Assembly: GCA_963772335.1 (NCBI GenBank)
Contig: CAVYXF010000012.1
Location: 1-64,000, forward strand
DNA length: 64,000 nt
Source of the DNA: CAVYXF01 sp963772335
GTDB lineage: Bacteria; Pseudomonadota; Alphaproteobacteria; Rhizobiales; Rhodomicrobiaceae
Reading direction: 5' to 3'
Below are positions 17,460 to 25,201 of this stretch, one piece after another. Position 1 is the stretch's first letter. Each line of letters begins with the position of its first letter. A program made the translations under genes and the position numbers. A model generated the notes under the pieces. It was not told the DNA's origin. It made no database searches and worked only from the letters and a program-made list of their open reading frames with translations.

Positions 17460-18452
17460 ATGACCAGCAGCGCCTCTATTCCGTCTTCCGCGACGCCATT
17501 GGCGGTCATCGGACGCACCCTCACCGCGCCGACGGTCGGCTCGCTTGTCGTGCTGCTCGGCTTCTGCACATTCTTTGCGCTCACGACCGACACCTTCCTT
17601 GCCGCCGGAAATCTCTCGCTGGTCGTCCAGCAGAGCGTCATCGTCGGCACCCTCGCCATCGGTCAGACGCTCGTCATCCTCACAGCCGGGATCGACCTCG
17701 CCAACGGCGCGATCGCTGTCCTTGGCACCATCGTCGCGGCCCGGCTGGTCGAGGCGGGCTATCCGGCCTTGCCGTCCTTGGTTCTCGCCATCCTCCTTTG
17801 CACCTGCGCCGGCCTCGCCGCCGGCCTGCTCGTCAGCCGGCTTAAGCTGCCGCCCTTCATCGTCACGCTCGGGCTCCTCGGCATCGTCACGGCCGCGGCG
17901 CGCCTGATCTCGGAAGGCAGCTCCTATCCGGTGACCGACGAGGTGCTGGGCTTCACCGGCAATGCGTTTCGCGTCGGCGGTGCGGCGGTGACATACGGCA
18001 TGATCGTCATGATCCTGCTTTACGCCCTCGTCTGGTACATGCTGACCCAGACGGCGTGGGGGCGGCAGGTCTACGCGATCGGCAATAACCCGGAAGGCGC
18101 GCGTCTCGTCGGCATCCCGGTCGGGCGGCGTATTCTCTCAGTTTATGTGCTGGCCGCCTTGCTCTACGGCCTCGCCGCCTGGCTCTCGCTCGGCCGCATT
18201 CCGAACGCGGACCCCAACGCCCTGCAGAGCGCCAATCTCGACAGCATAACGGCGGTGGTCATCGGCGGCACCAGCCTCTTCGGCGGACGCGGCAGCCTGA
18301 TCGGCACGCTCATCGGCACGCTCATCGTCTCTGTCCTGCGCAACGGCCTCACCCTGATGGGGATCGATCCCTTGTGGCAGGACCTCGTCACCGGCATCCT
18401 GGTCATCGCTGCCGTGGCGCTCGATCAGGCCTCGCGCTGGAGGCGCCAGTGA
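17460..18452 (+). CDS. FrcC-like sugar ABC transporter permease
   Basis: A 330-residue inner-membrane permease of the RbsC family with about 8-10 hydrophobic segments. Blocks include VILTAGIDLANGAIAVLGT, LKLPPFIVTLGLLGIVTAA, AIGNNPEGARLVGIPVGRR and VVIGGTSLFGGRGSLIGTLI. The ATG at 17460 is preferred; a TTG two codons earlier is also open. It follows the binding protein by 60 nt and overlaps the ATPase start in GTGA. Resemblance to FrcC suggests a monosaccharide such as fructose, ribose or mannose, but specificity is not readable. Confidence 0.9.
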   Translation: MTSSASIPSSATPLAVIGRTLTAPTVGSLVVLLGFCTFFALTTDTFLAAGNLSLVVQQSVIVGTLAIGQTLVILTAGIDLANGAIAVLGTIVAARLVEAGYPALPSLVLAILLCTCAGLAAGLLVSRLKLPPFIVTLGLLGIVTAAARLISEGSSYPVTDEVLGFTGNAFRVGGAAVTYGMIVMILLYALVWYMLTQTAWGRQVYAIGNNPEGARLVGIPVGRRILSVYVLAALLYGLAAWLSLGRIPNADPNALQSANLDSITAVVIGGTSLFGGRGSLIGTLIGTLIVSVLRNGLTLMGIDPLWQDLVTGILVIAAVALDQASRWRRQ

Positions 18453-19291
18453 CACCCGCCTCCCCGCCGCGCGAAGATCGGCCAGACGCCGGCGACATCG
18501 TCCTCGAGGCGCGCAGCCTCACCAAGCGCTACGGCCATATCACGGCGCTCGAAGACGCCGATTTCGAATTGCGCGCCGGGGAAGTTCTCGCCGTGGTCGG
18601 CGACAACGGCGCGGGCAAGTCGACGCTCATCAAAATTCTGTGCGGTGCGGTCCAGCCAGACCAGGGCGAAATCCTGCTCGACGGCAAGCCGGTGAAATTC
18701 GCCAGTCCCCTTGCCGCTCGTCTGCAGGGCATCGAAACCGTCTACCAGGATCTCGCCGTGGCGCCGGCGCTCGACATCGCCAGCAATCTCTTCCTTGGCC
18801 GCGAACTGCGCCGGCCGGGCTTCGTCGGGCGCGTGCTGCGCCTCCTCGACAAGCCGCGCATGCGCCGGGAGGCGGAGCGGCACATGGCGGACCTCAAATT
18901 TCGTCTGCCTTCGATCACCCATGCGGTCGAGGATCTCTCGGGCGGCCAGCGCCAGGGCGTCGCCGTCGCACGGGCGGCCGCATTTGCCCGCCGCCTCGTC
19001 ATCATGGACGAGCCGACCGCCGCCCTCGGCGTGCGCGAGACCGGCCAGGTACTCGATCTTATCCGGGCGATCCGCGACCGCGGCCTGCCGGTCGTGCTCA
19101 TCAGCCACAACATGCCCAATGTCTTCGAAGTGGCCGACCGCATTCATGTGATGCGTCTCGGCCGCCGCGTCGCGCTCACCTCGCCGCAGCGCCACAGCAT
19201 GGCGGAGATCGTGGCGATCATGACCGGCGCCGCTTTGGGCGACGCCCCGACCGCAAGCATCGGTAGCGGCGGAAGGGCACCGTCAGGGTGA
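18449..19291 (+). CDS. FrcA-like sugar ABC transporter ATPase (single domain)
   Basis: A 280-residue ATPase with Walker A GDNGAGKSTLIKILCG, Q-loop VYQDLAVAPALDIASNLFLG, signature DLSGGQRQGVAVARAAAF and Walker B LVIMDEPTAALG. Having a single nucleotide-binding domain is the FrcA pattern, unlike the two-domain ATPase at 11332-12834. It starts with GTG at 18449 overlapping the permease stop (GTGA), with GGAGG five bases before. It ends the operon. Confidence 0.92.
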   Translation: MTPASPPREDRPDAGDIVLEARSLTKRYGHITALEDADFELRAGEVLAVVGDNGAGKSTLIKILCGAVQPDQGEILLDGKPVKFASPLAARLQGIETVYQDLAVAPALDIASNLFLGRELRRPGFVGRVLRLLDKPRMRREAERHMADLKFRLPSITHAVEDLSGGQRQGVAVARAAAFARRLVIMDEPTAALGVRETGQVLDLIRAIRDRGLPVVLISHNMPNVFEVADRIHVMRLGRRVALTSPQRHSMAEIVAIMTGAALGDAPTASIGSGGRAPSG

Positions 19292-19330
19292 CTGGCGCCT
19301 CTCACTCCTCTCCTCCCTAACCAATTGGCA

Positions 19331-19362
19331 GGCCGAGCGTAGCGTTTGTCGGGCGCTCGGCC
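19331..19362 (+). terminator. Hairpin after the frc-like operon
   Basis: GGCCGAGCG and CGCTCGGCC form a nine-base perfect stem about 40 bp after the ATPase stop. There is no T run, so it is a hairpin that may end or protect the transcript rather than a classic intrinsic terminator. Confidence 0.45.
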
Positions 19363-19435
19363 GGTCAGAGCGAAGGTCGGCTTACACCGCGTCTCAGAAA
19401 ATCGGCCTTAACCAACTCAGGACCGCTTAGTGCTA

Positions 19436-19684
19436 TTAGCGGTTATTGCGCGGTATCTTTGTCAGGTCGGCAGGCGTGAAGGATTTCAGATGTCGGCCCG
19501 TCGCGAGAGGTCGGCGCGGGCACGGGGGGCCGGCGTCGGAAAGCCTCCGGGGAGAGAATGTGAAGGTCTTGCGCCCTTTGTCTCTGACCTGGAGCCCGAA
19601 GCCGATCACCTCCTCGTTATAAAAGGTGGGGAACTTGCGCCTCTTTATCGTTGCCGCGTTCGCGGACCGCTCAGTCAAATTCAT
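19436..19684 (-). pseudogene. Integrase N-terminal stub with embedded repeat
   Basis: An 82-residue minus-strand frame starts MNLTERSANAATIKRRKFPT then FYNEEVIGFGLQVRDKGRKT, the arm-binding N-terminus of P4-type tyrosine integrases (DDEVxGFGLRVxxxGRKxF). At residue 44 the frame enters the dispersed 82-bp repeat (19475-19558), after which all integrase resemblance is lost. The catalytic domain is missing. It marks an old genomic-island boundary next to the frc-like operon. No adjacent tRNA gene was seen. Confidence 0.7.
19475..19558 (+). repeat. Dispersed ~82-bp repeat, copy B
   Basis: Matches 3256-3337 with about five substitutions and small length differences. Here it interrupts an integrase gene: the reading resembles an integrase up to the repeat and not after it, consistent with insertion of the repeat or recombination at it. 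Confidence 0.75.
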
Positions 19685-19711
19685 GCGTATCTGACACTCT
19701 GTCTCTGCCGT

Positions 19712-20026
19712 TCACCGGCGAGCTCGCGAACTCGCCGCATAAAGGACGACAGTCTTGGCAAGATCGCCTGGCGGCTGACATAGACGGTGCCATCCGGCGC
19801 CACGGCGATAATGCGCGCATTCTTGAGGCCGGTAGCAAAGGGCTTCACCGCAAAGCCGCGCGGCGCCTACATTTGCGCAATGCGCTCCTGGATCGGAGGG
19901 ACTTTGTCGGGTTTCACCACATGGGCTGAGATAAGCGACTGCCGTGCCGTCGCCCTGCTGCGCTCCAGCCGGATGAACTAGCAGCAACGCTGCGAGAGTT
20001 GCCGAAGCAGAAAAGTGCAATTTCAT
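19712..20026 (-). pseudogene. Remnant of a PQQ-dependent sugar (sorbosone-type) dehydrogenase
   Basis: On the minus strand a signal peptide (KLHFSASATLAALLLVHPAG, ending AGA) opens at 20026. In another frame AHVVKPDKVPPIQERIAQ is followed by a stop and then APRGFAVKPFATGLKNARI and IAVAPDGTVYVSRQ. The last two fit the first propeller blade of PQQ-dependent sorbosone/aldose dehydrogenases (PPGFxVxxFAxGLxNPR, VAPDGxLYVxR). Frameshifts and an in-frame stop make it non-functional, and the rest of the propeller is absent. Confidence 0.6.
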
Positions 20027-20234
20027 GGAAGGTTCCTAGGGGATTTTTCGGGAGAACCGCGCCTGATGAGCAGCGATTCCTTCAAGAAGAGCCCATGCTG
20101 AAGTCTGGAACGCCGCTGTTATACTCATTGGCACTCATTTGCCAGTTGAACGCCATCGCGGAGGGAACAGGTACGCAGAGCATTTCGTTCACCGGCAGCG
20201 TCATTAGGCGCCACTTAGCCAAACGGGGGGATTT

Positions 20235-21644
20235 ATGTCACCGTCCTCGCATGTAGCTCCTCTGTTTTTCGCCGTTCTCTCCGCCAGCGTTATGGGATGG
20301 CTTGGCAACGCAGCTTCCGATCCGCTGCCGCCTGACCTCACCTATCGTCCCTTGCCGACGCGTCCTTTTTCCGAGGTGAAGGCCGACGATGAAGCACAAA
20401 AGCCGCGTGTCATGCAGCGGCAGATCGACCTGCTTCATGGGCGATATGATCTCGGCAATAAGCCCATCGCTGGTGTGATGATGTCTGGCGGCCGCAAGCC
20501 GGTCCAAGGTGGCGTGCGTGTCACGCTTCCGCAAGGCGCCACCTGGGACAGCCTTGCCGCGATGGTGCCGAACGAGATCCGCGATCGAGGTCTCCTGCCG
20601 GCGGGCTTCATGCCGCTGCCCCATGTCAAGCAGGCGACAGGCGGACAGGTCTTTCCGCAGCGGCAGATCGATCAGATCCAGGAGCAGGAGAAGCGTGATC
20701 TGCGGCGCTTCGACGTCAATTTCGATTTGCCCGATCACCTCATGCCCGAGTTTCCGGCGCCAATTTTCCTGACCACGCATCCCGAACTTGGCGATGTGTC
20801 ACGCGGCCACCTCCTCACGATCAAAAATTTCTACGAGATCATGAACGGCATCATCACGCCGGTGCAGATGGAAGGATTGCGGCTACTGCTGACGCCTTTC
20901 CCGCAGGAGGAGTTCAATCAGACCGAAGACCGCAAGGTCGTCGAGCAAAGCCAGGGCGTGACCTGCCTCGACTGTCACTCCAATTTCCACAGCAACGCCG
21001 CCTTCCATCAGACGCCCGATGTGCGGCCGCAGGCGGCGCGCTTCCGGCTCGATACGACGAGCCTGCGCGGGATGTTCAACCAGCAGATCCACGGCTCGAA
21101 GCGCTCGCTGCGGTCGGTCGAGGACTTCACCCAGTTCGAGCAGCGCACCGCCTATTTCAACGGCGATCACGTTAGCGCCACGCGCAAAGGGACGAACCTG
21201 CCGGACCGCACCAACCAGGTGGCGATGATGGCGCAGATGCAGAACATCATCGACTTCCCGCCCGCGCCCAAGCTCGATCCCTTCGGGCGGCTCGACTCCG
21301 CGAAGGCGAGCCAGCAGGAGCTGGCGGGCGAGCAGGTGTTCTTTGGCAAAGGCCGGTGCGCGGAGTGCCACATCCCCGCGCTCTCCTTCATGGACAATAA
21401 CATGCATGACCTCAAGCTGGAGCGCTTCTATCAGATCGGCCAGACGGTGAACGACTTCGTTGCCCAGCCGGACGGCCCGATCAAGACCTTCACGCTGCGC
21501 GGCATCAAGGACTCCCCGCCCTATCTGCATGACGGCCGCCTGATGACGCTCGCCGACACGGTCGAGTTCTTCAACCTGGTGCTCAGCCTCAAGCTGACCC
21601 AGCAGGAGAAGGACGCCCTGGTCGCCTACATGCTCACGCTCTGA
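20235..21644 (+). CDS. Di-heme cytochrome of the cytochrome-c peroxidase/MauG type
   Basis: A 469-residue exported protein with an N-terminal hydrophobic segment (APLFFAVLSASVMGWLG). It has two heme-c sites, CLDCH at residues 244-248 and CAECH at 375-379, and the family block SPPYLHDGRLMTLADTVEFF near the end. The roughly 240-residue region before the first heme is not part of the minimal peroxidase fold. It probably transfers electrons or reduces peroxide in the periplasm. It lies between two PQQ-dehydrogenase remnants and 39 nt before the DUF4142 gene, which suggests it once served a PQQ-linked oxidation system. Confidence 0.82.
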   Translation: MSPSSHVAPLFFAVLSASVMGWLGNAASDPLPPDLTYRPLPTRPFSEVKADDEAQKPRVMQRQIDLLHGRYDLGNKPIAGVMMSGGRKPVQGGVRVTLPQGATWDSLAAMVPNEIRDRGLLPAGFMPLPHVKQATGGQVFPQRQIDQIQEQEKRDLRRFDVNFDLPDHLMPEFPAPIFLTTHPELGDVSRGHLLTIKNFYEIMNGIITPVQMEGLRLLLTPFPQEEFNQTEDRKVVEQSQGVTCLDCHSNFHSNAAFHQTPDVRPQAARFRLDTTSLRGMFNQQIHGSKRSLRSVEDFTQFEQRTAYFNGDHVSATRKGTNLPDRTNQVAMMAQMQNIIDFPPAPKLDPFGRLDSAKASQQELAGEQVFFGKGRCAECHIPALSFMDNNMHDLKLERFYQIGQTVNDFVAQPDGPIKTFTLRGIKDSPPYLHDGRLMTLADTVEFFNLVLSLKLTQQEKDALVAYMLTL

Positions 21645-21683
21645 CGCTTCCCGGGCGAGAACCCGATATCAAGGAACAAAGCC

Positions 21684-22316
21684 ATGTGCACTCTTGCGTT
21701 TATCCCAGCCGCGTTGGCCATGCTCATCAGCTGGCCAGCAGCGGCCCAGATGGGCAATCCCGCCGGCGTGGAGGCAGGCACCGCGCAAGCCTCTCCGGGC
21801 GTTCCCGCGCCTCACGACACGAATAACACCGATCGGCTCTTCGCCCGCCTTGCCGCGACAGGCGGGAGAGCGGAGGTGGAATTGGGCCAACGCGCACAGC
21901 AGAAGGCCGCCGATACGTCTGTGAAAGAGTTCGCCCGGATGATGATAGACGATCATAGCAAGGCGAATGAGAAGCTGGCCGAGCTGGCGACGGCGGCGAA
22001 GATCCCGCTGCCGGCCGCGCTCGATCCGGATCACCAGGCCGTCCGCGAGAGGCTGGAAAGCCTGAATGGGGCGGATTTTGACACCGCTTACATTCTCGCG
22101 CAGATCGAAGACCACCAGAAAACGGTCCAGCTCCTGGAGTGGGAGATCGGCTCCGGACAGGATGCGCCCTTGCAGAAGTTCGCAGCTGAAACATTGCCGA
22201 CCGTGCTCGGACATCTCCGTCAGGCACAGTTCGTGGCGGCGGGGCTGACAGGCCAGACGCCTCCGGAGATCACGCCGCGCATGAGCGAGGGAGCAAGTCC
22301 CAAGGCCCGGCCGTGA
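21684..22316 (+). CDS. DUF4142 protein, exported
   Basis: A 210-residue protein with a signal peptide (FIPAALAMLISWPAAAQ). The mature part is a four-helix ferritin-like DUF4142 domain: FARLAATGGRAEVELGQRA, VKEFARMMIDDHSKANEKL and YILAQIEDHQKTVQLLEWEI. The histidines in DDHSKANEKL and EDHQKTVQLL are at the conserved positions. AAGGA precedes the ATG. The function of the family is not established. It follows the di-heme cytochrome closely and is probably co-transcribed. Confidence 0.85.
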   Translation: MCTLAFIPAALAMLISWPAAAQMGNPAGVEAGTAQASPGVPAPHDTNNTDRLFARLAATGGRAEVELGQRAQQKAADTSVKEFARMMIDDHSKANEKLAELATAAKIPLPAALDPDHQAVRERLESLNGADFDTAYILAQIEDHQKTVQLLEWEIGSGQDAPLQKFAAETLPTVLGHLRQAQFVAAGLTGQTPPEITPRMSEGASPKARP

Positions 22317-22576
22317 TCTGTGCGGAGGTCGTCCTTCAGCGCCACGCCGCGGTGGATCGGGCCGCAGCACAGCACAGCGTTGAAGCCCTCCTCATATTCC
22401 GGCTCATAGCGCCAAATGATGTTCCCGTTCTTGGCGTTGACTGCGAACACCCGGGCGTAATCGGCGCTGAATAAAGAGTGCCGTCTCGGAAGAGTGGTGT
22501 CCCTTGCGCACTTGTTTCTGCGGGCGACACTCTCAGCCGGATTTACTGTTATGCCTGACCTCATTAGCGCTGTCAC
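22316..22576 (-). pseudogene. Remnant of a PQQ-dependent alcohol dehydrogenase
   Basis: A minus-strand fragment reads ADYARVFAVNAKNGNIIWRY then EPEYEEGFNAVLCCGPIHRG and VALKDD, the blade of quinoprotein alcohol dehydrogenases with the adjacent Cys-Cys (vicinal disulfide) near the PQQ site. The upstream strand TPLFRDGTLYS is in another frame, so there is a frameshift. Everything before and after is missing. It overlaps the end of the DUF4142 gene tail to tail. Confidence 0.7.
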
Positions 22577-22601
22577 GAGCGTTGCGCTCGGTTAAGATGA
22601 C

Positions 22602-24014
22602 ATGCCCTTTCCGTGGCATGCGAGTGGCATGATGAAGAAAGCGCATTCTCTCAGAGAGCGTCTGTCATCCCTTTTTCCCGGGTGCTGGCTGTTCTGCTGC
22701 GCGGCCCTGCTGGCGGCCTTGGCGCCCGCGGTCCGTTCCGCCGAAACGGGCGGAGCGGTCTTGGTGACGGATATCCAAGGGGTGATCGGCGTGGCGTCCT
22801 CGCGTCAGGTTGGCAACGCCATTGCGGAGGCGCGCCGGAGCAATGCCTGCTGCCTCGTCATCCAGCTCGACACACCGGGGGGGCTCGTGTCCTCAACCCG
22901 AGATATTCTCCGCCAGATGCTGACCGCGCCGGTGCCGGTGATCGTCTATGTCACCCCCGGCGGCGCGCATGCCGCATCGGCGGGCACATTCATCGTTTAT
23001 GCGGCCCACATCGCGGCAATGGCGCCCGGAACCAATATCGGGGCGGCAACGCCAATTCAGATCGGCGGCTTTCCCGGCGCACCGCAACCGGAGGAACCCA
23101 AAGGGGATGGGAAAACCGCCCCTCCTCAGACGACCGCCGAGCGCAAGGCGCTCAATGACACCGTCGCGATGCTTCGGAGCCTTGCGCAACTGCGCGGCCG
23201 CAATATCGAATGGGCCGAGCAGGCGGTCAGGGACGCGGCGACCCTCACCGCCGCCGATGCCTTGAAGGAGCATGTGATCGACATTGTCGCCGGTGACCTG
23301 GATGACCTGATGACGCAGATCGATGGCAGGGCGGTCACGATCGGTGGCGTAGAGCACAGGCTGATGACAAAGGCGGCGGAGCGGGTCGTGTTCGAGGCCG
23401 ACTGGCGGACCCGGATTCTCGGAGCGATCTCGGACCCGACCATCGCGTTCATGCTGTTGCTCATTGGGTTCTACGGCATCCTCTTCGAATTCTGGAGCCC
23501 TGGCTTCGTGGCTCCCGGCGTGATCGGCGCCATCTGCCTGCTGCTTGCCCTGACGGCTCTCTCCTCCCTTCCGGTGCAATATGGCGCGCTCGCGCTGGTC
23601 CTGCTCGGCCTCGCCTTCATGATCGGGGAGGCATTCGCGCCCAGTTTTGGAGCCCTTGGAATCGGCGGCATCATCGCTTTTGTCACCGGGGCGCTGTTCC
23701 TGTTCGATCCGGCGGGCAGCGATATCGATATTGCGGTATCCTTGCCCGTGATTATCGTCTCGGCCATCACGACGGCGGCTCTGGTGTTTTTCGTCCTGGC
23801 GGCGGCGCTCAGGGTGCGGCGGCGGCCGGCCATCACCGGCGCGGAGCAGATGATCGGCAGCGTCGGCGAAGTGGTGGAATGGAGCGGTCAGAGCGGCCGC
23901 ATCCGCGTGCACGGCGAAATGTGGTTCGCGCGCAGTGAGCACAGCCTCGCGCCGCCGGCCACCGTCCGGGTCGTCCGGCGCGAGGGGCTCACGCTGTTTG
24001 TCGAGCCACAATAG
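22602..24014 (+). CDS. NfeD long form: membrane ClpP-class serine protease
   Basis: A 470-residue membrane protein. After a signal/TM segment (WLFCCAALLAALAPAVRSA) comes a ClpP-class protease domain with the nucleophile in GGAHAASAGTF (Ser127) and the general-base Lys in the ERKALNDTVAMLRSLAQLRG block (Lys182). Four to five TM helices follow (about 290-410), then a C-terminal OB-fold NfeD domain ending RREGLTLFVEPQ. Such proteases cleave membrane partners, typically stomatin-like proteins. The next gene, 18 nt on, is exactly that partner. The start could be 22602 or the ATG pair at 22629/22632; no strong ribosome site decides. Confidence 0.88.
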   Translation: MPFPWHASGMMKKAHSLRERLSSLFPGCWLFCCAALLAALAPAVRSAETGGAVLVTDIQGVIGVASSRQVGNAIAEARRSNACCLVIQLDTPGGLVSSTRDILRQMLTAPVPVIVYVTPGGAHAASAGTFIVYAAHIAAMAPGTNIGAATPIQIGGFPGAPQPEEPKGDGKTAPPQTTAERKALNDTVAMLRSLAQLRGRNIEWAEQAVRDAATLTAADALKEHVIDIVAGDLDDLMTQIDGRAVTIGGVEHRLMTKAAERVVFEADWRTRILGAISDPTIAFMLLLIGFYGILFEFWSPGFVAPGVIGAICLLLALTALSSLPVQYGALALVLLGLAFMIGEAFAPSFGALGIGGIIAFVTGALFLFDPAGSDIDIAVSLPVIIVSAITTAALVFFVLAAALRVRRRPAITGAEQMIGSVGEVVEWSGQSGRIRVHGEMWFARSEHSLAPPATVRVVRREGLTLFVEPQ

Positions 24015-24032
24015 GGGTACGGAGGACACAGG

Positions 24033-24797
24033 ATGCCATTTTACCTGACCGGCGTCACCATCCCGGTGATCGTCCTTTTGGTGCTGCTGGCCTACGCCAT
24101 CCGGGTTCTGAGGGAGTACGAGCGCGGCGTCGTTTTTATGCTCGGACGCTTCTGGAAGGTGAAGGGGCCCGGGCTGATCATTATCGTGCCCGCCATCCAG
24201 CAGATGGTGCGGATGGACCTGCGCATTCGGGTGCTCGACGTTCCGCCGCAGGATGTGATCACGCGAGACAACGTGTCGGTTAAAGTCAACGCAGTGATCT
24301 ATTACCGCATTATCGATCCGGAAAAGGCCGTGATCCAGGTCGAGCAGTTCAACGTGGCCACGAGCCAGCTCGCGCAGACCACGCTGCGCTCGGTGGTCGG
24401 CCAGCACGACCTCGACGAGTTGCTGGCCGAGCGCGCTAAGCTCAATGCTGATATCCAGCGGATCCTCGACGAGCAGACCAGCGCCTGGGGCATCAAGGTC
24501 ACCAATGTCGAGCTGAAGGATATCGACCTCAACCAATCCATGATCCGCGCGATCGCCAGACAGGCCGAAGCCGAGCGCATAAGGCGTGCCAAGATTATCG
24601 ACGCCGAGGGCGAGCAGCAGGCGGCGCAGAAGCTTCTCGAGGCCGGCACGATCCTCGCTGCCCAACGCGAGGCGATGCAGCTCCGCTATCTCGGTGCGCT
24701 TCAGAACATAGCCGGCGACCGCAGCTCTGTGATCGTGTTCCCGCTGCCCATCGACCTGATCAGGCAGATGGGACGCTCCGATGAAGGAAAGGATTAG
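24033..24797 (+). CDS. Slipin/stomatin-like SPFH-domain protein
   Basis: A 254-residue membrane-anchored SPFH/band-7 protein. One N-terminal hydrophobic segment (PVIVLLVLLAYAIRVL) is followed by EYERGVVFMLGRFWKVKGPG, DVPPQDVITRDNVSVKVNAV and the helical RAIARQAEAERIRRAKIID. GGAGGACACAGG lies directly before the ATG. It forms the classic nfeD-slipin operon, a membrane microdomain scaffold with its dedicated protease. Confidence 0.93.
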   Translation: MPFYLTGVTIPVIVLLVLLAYAIRVLREYERGVVFMLGRFWKVKGPGLIIIVPAIQQMVRMDLRIRVLDVPPQDVITRDNVSVKVNAVIYYRIIDPEKAVIQVEQFNVATSQLAQTTLRSVVGQHDLDELLAERAKLNADIQRILDEQTSAWGIKVTNVELKDIDLNQSMIRAIARQAEAERIRRAKIIDAEGEQQAAQKLLEAGTILAAQREAMQLRYLGALQNIAGDRSSVIVFPLPIDLIRQMGRSDEGKD

Positions 24798-25201
24798 ACG
24801 GCCCTAGTCTAGCGGGATGGCGGAGCGCGCGAGCCATGGCAGCGGGCAGTGTCCCGGTCTCGGGTGGCCTTGTACAGACCGACCTCAGGCAGTCCAAAAT
24901 CGTCCTCGCAGATGATGAGCAGTGTCTCAACGACTTCACATAGCCGGACATAGACACCTGCGTCGATGCCGCCTCCCGCCCGTCGAAAACGCCGTATCTC
25001 AAAAGCAATCAACCCGATGCGATGAGAACGTTATGGTCTGGAGACGCGCGTTGATGCGTGTCAAAGGTTTGCTTCGGACCTGGGCTAGTGTTGTAGCCCT
25101 ACCGGCGATCAGTCTTCTTGTCGAGGTATCTGCGGCGCCTGCTGTTGCGAACGCGCCCAGGCTGTGCGATTCCGCCCCTCGATCTAAAGGAAAGCGTTTT
25201 G
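24798..25201. other. Intergenic stretch without an assignable gene
   Basis: About 400 bases between the slipin gene and the cation ATPase. A minus-strand open frame (24809-25012, 67 codons) gives plausible-looking protein but has no clear ribosome site and resembles nothing I know. An AAAGGAAA site before 25202 belongs to the ATPase. Confidence 0.4.

Noticed and set aside
24809..25012. Small minus-strand gene of 67 codons
   Set aside because: Plausible composition but no ribosome site, no recognised family and no conserved context, so it is mentioned only in the gap entry.
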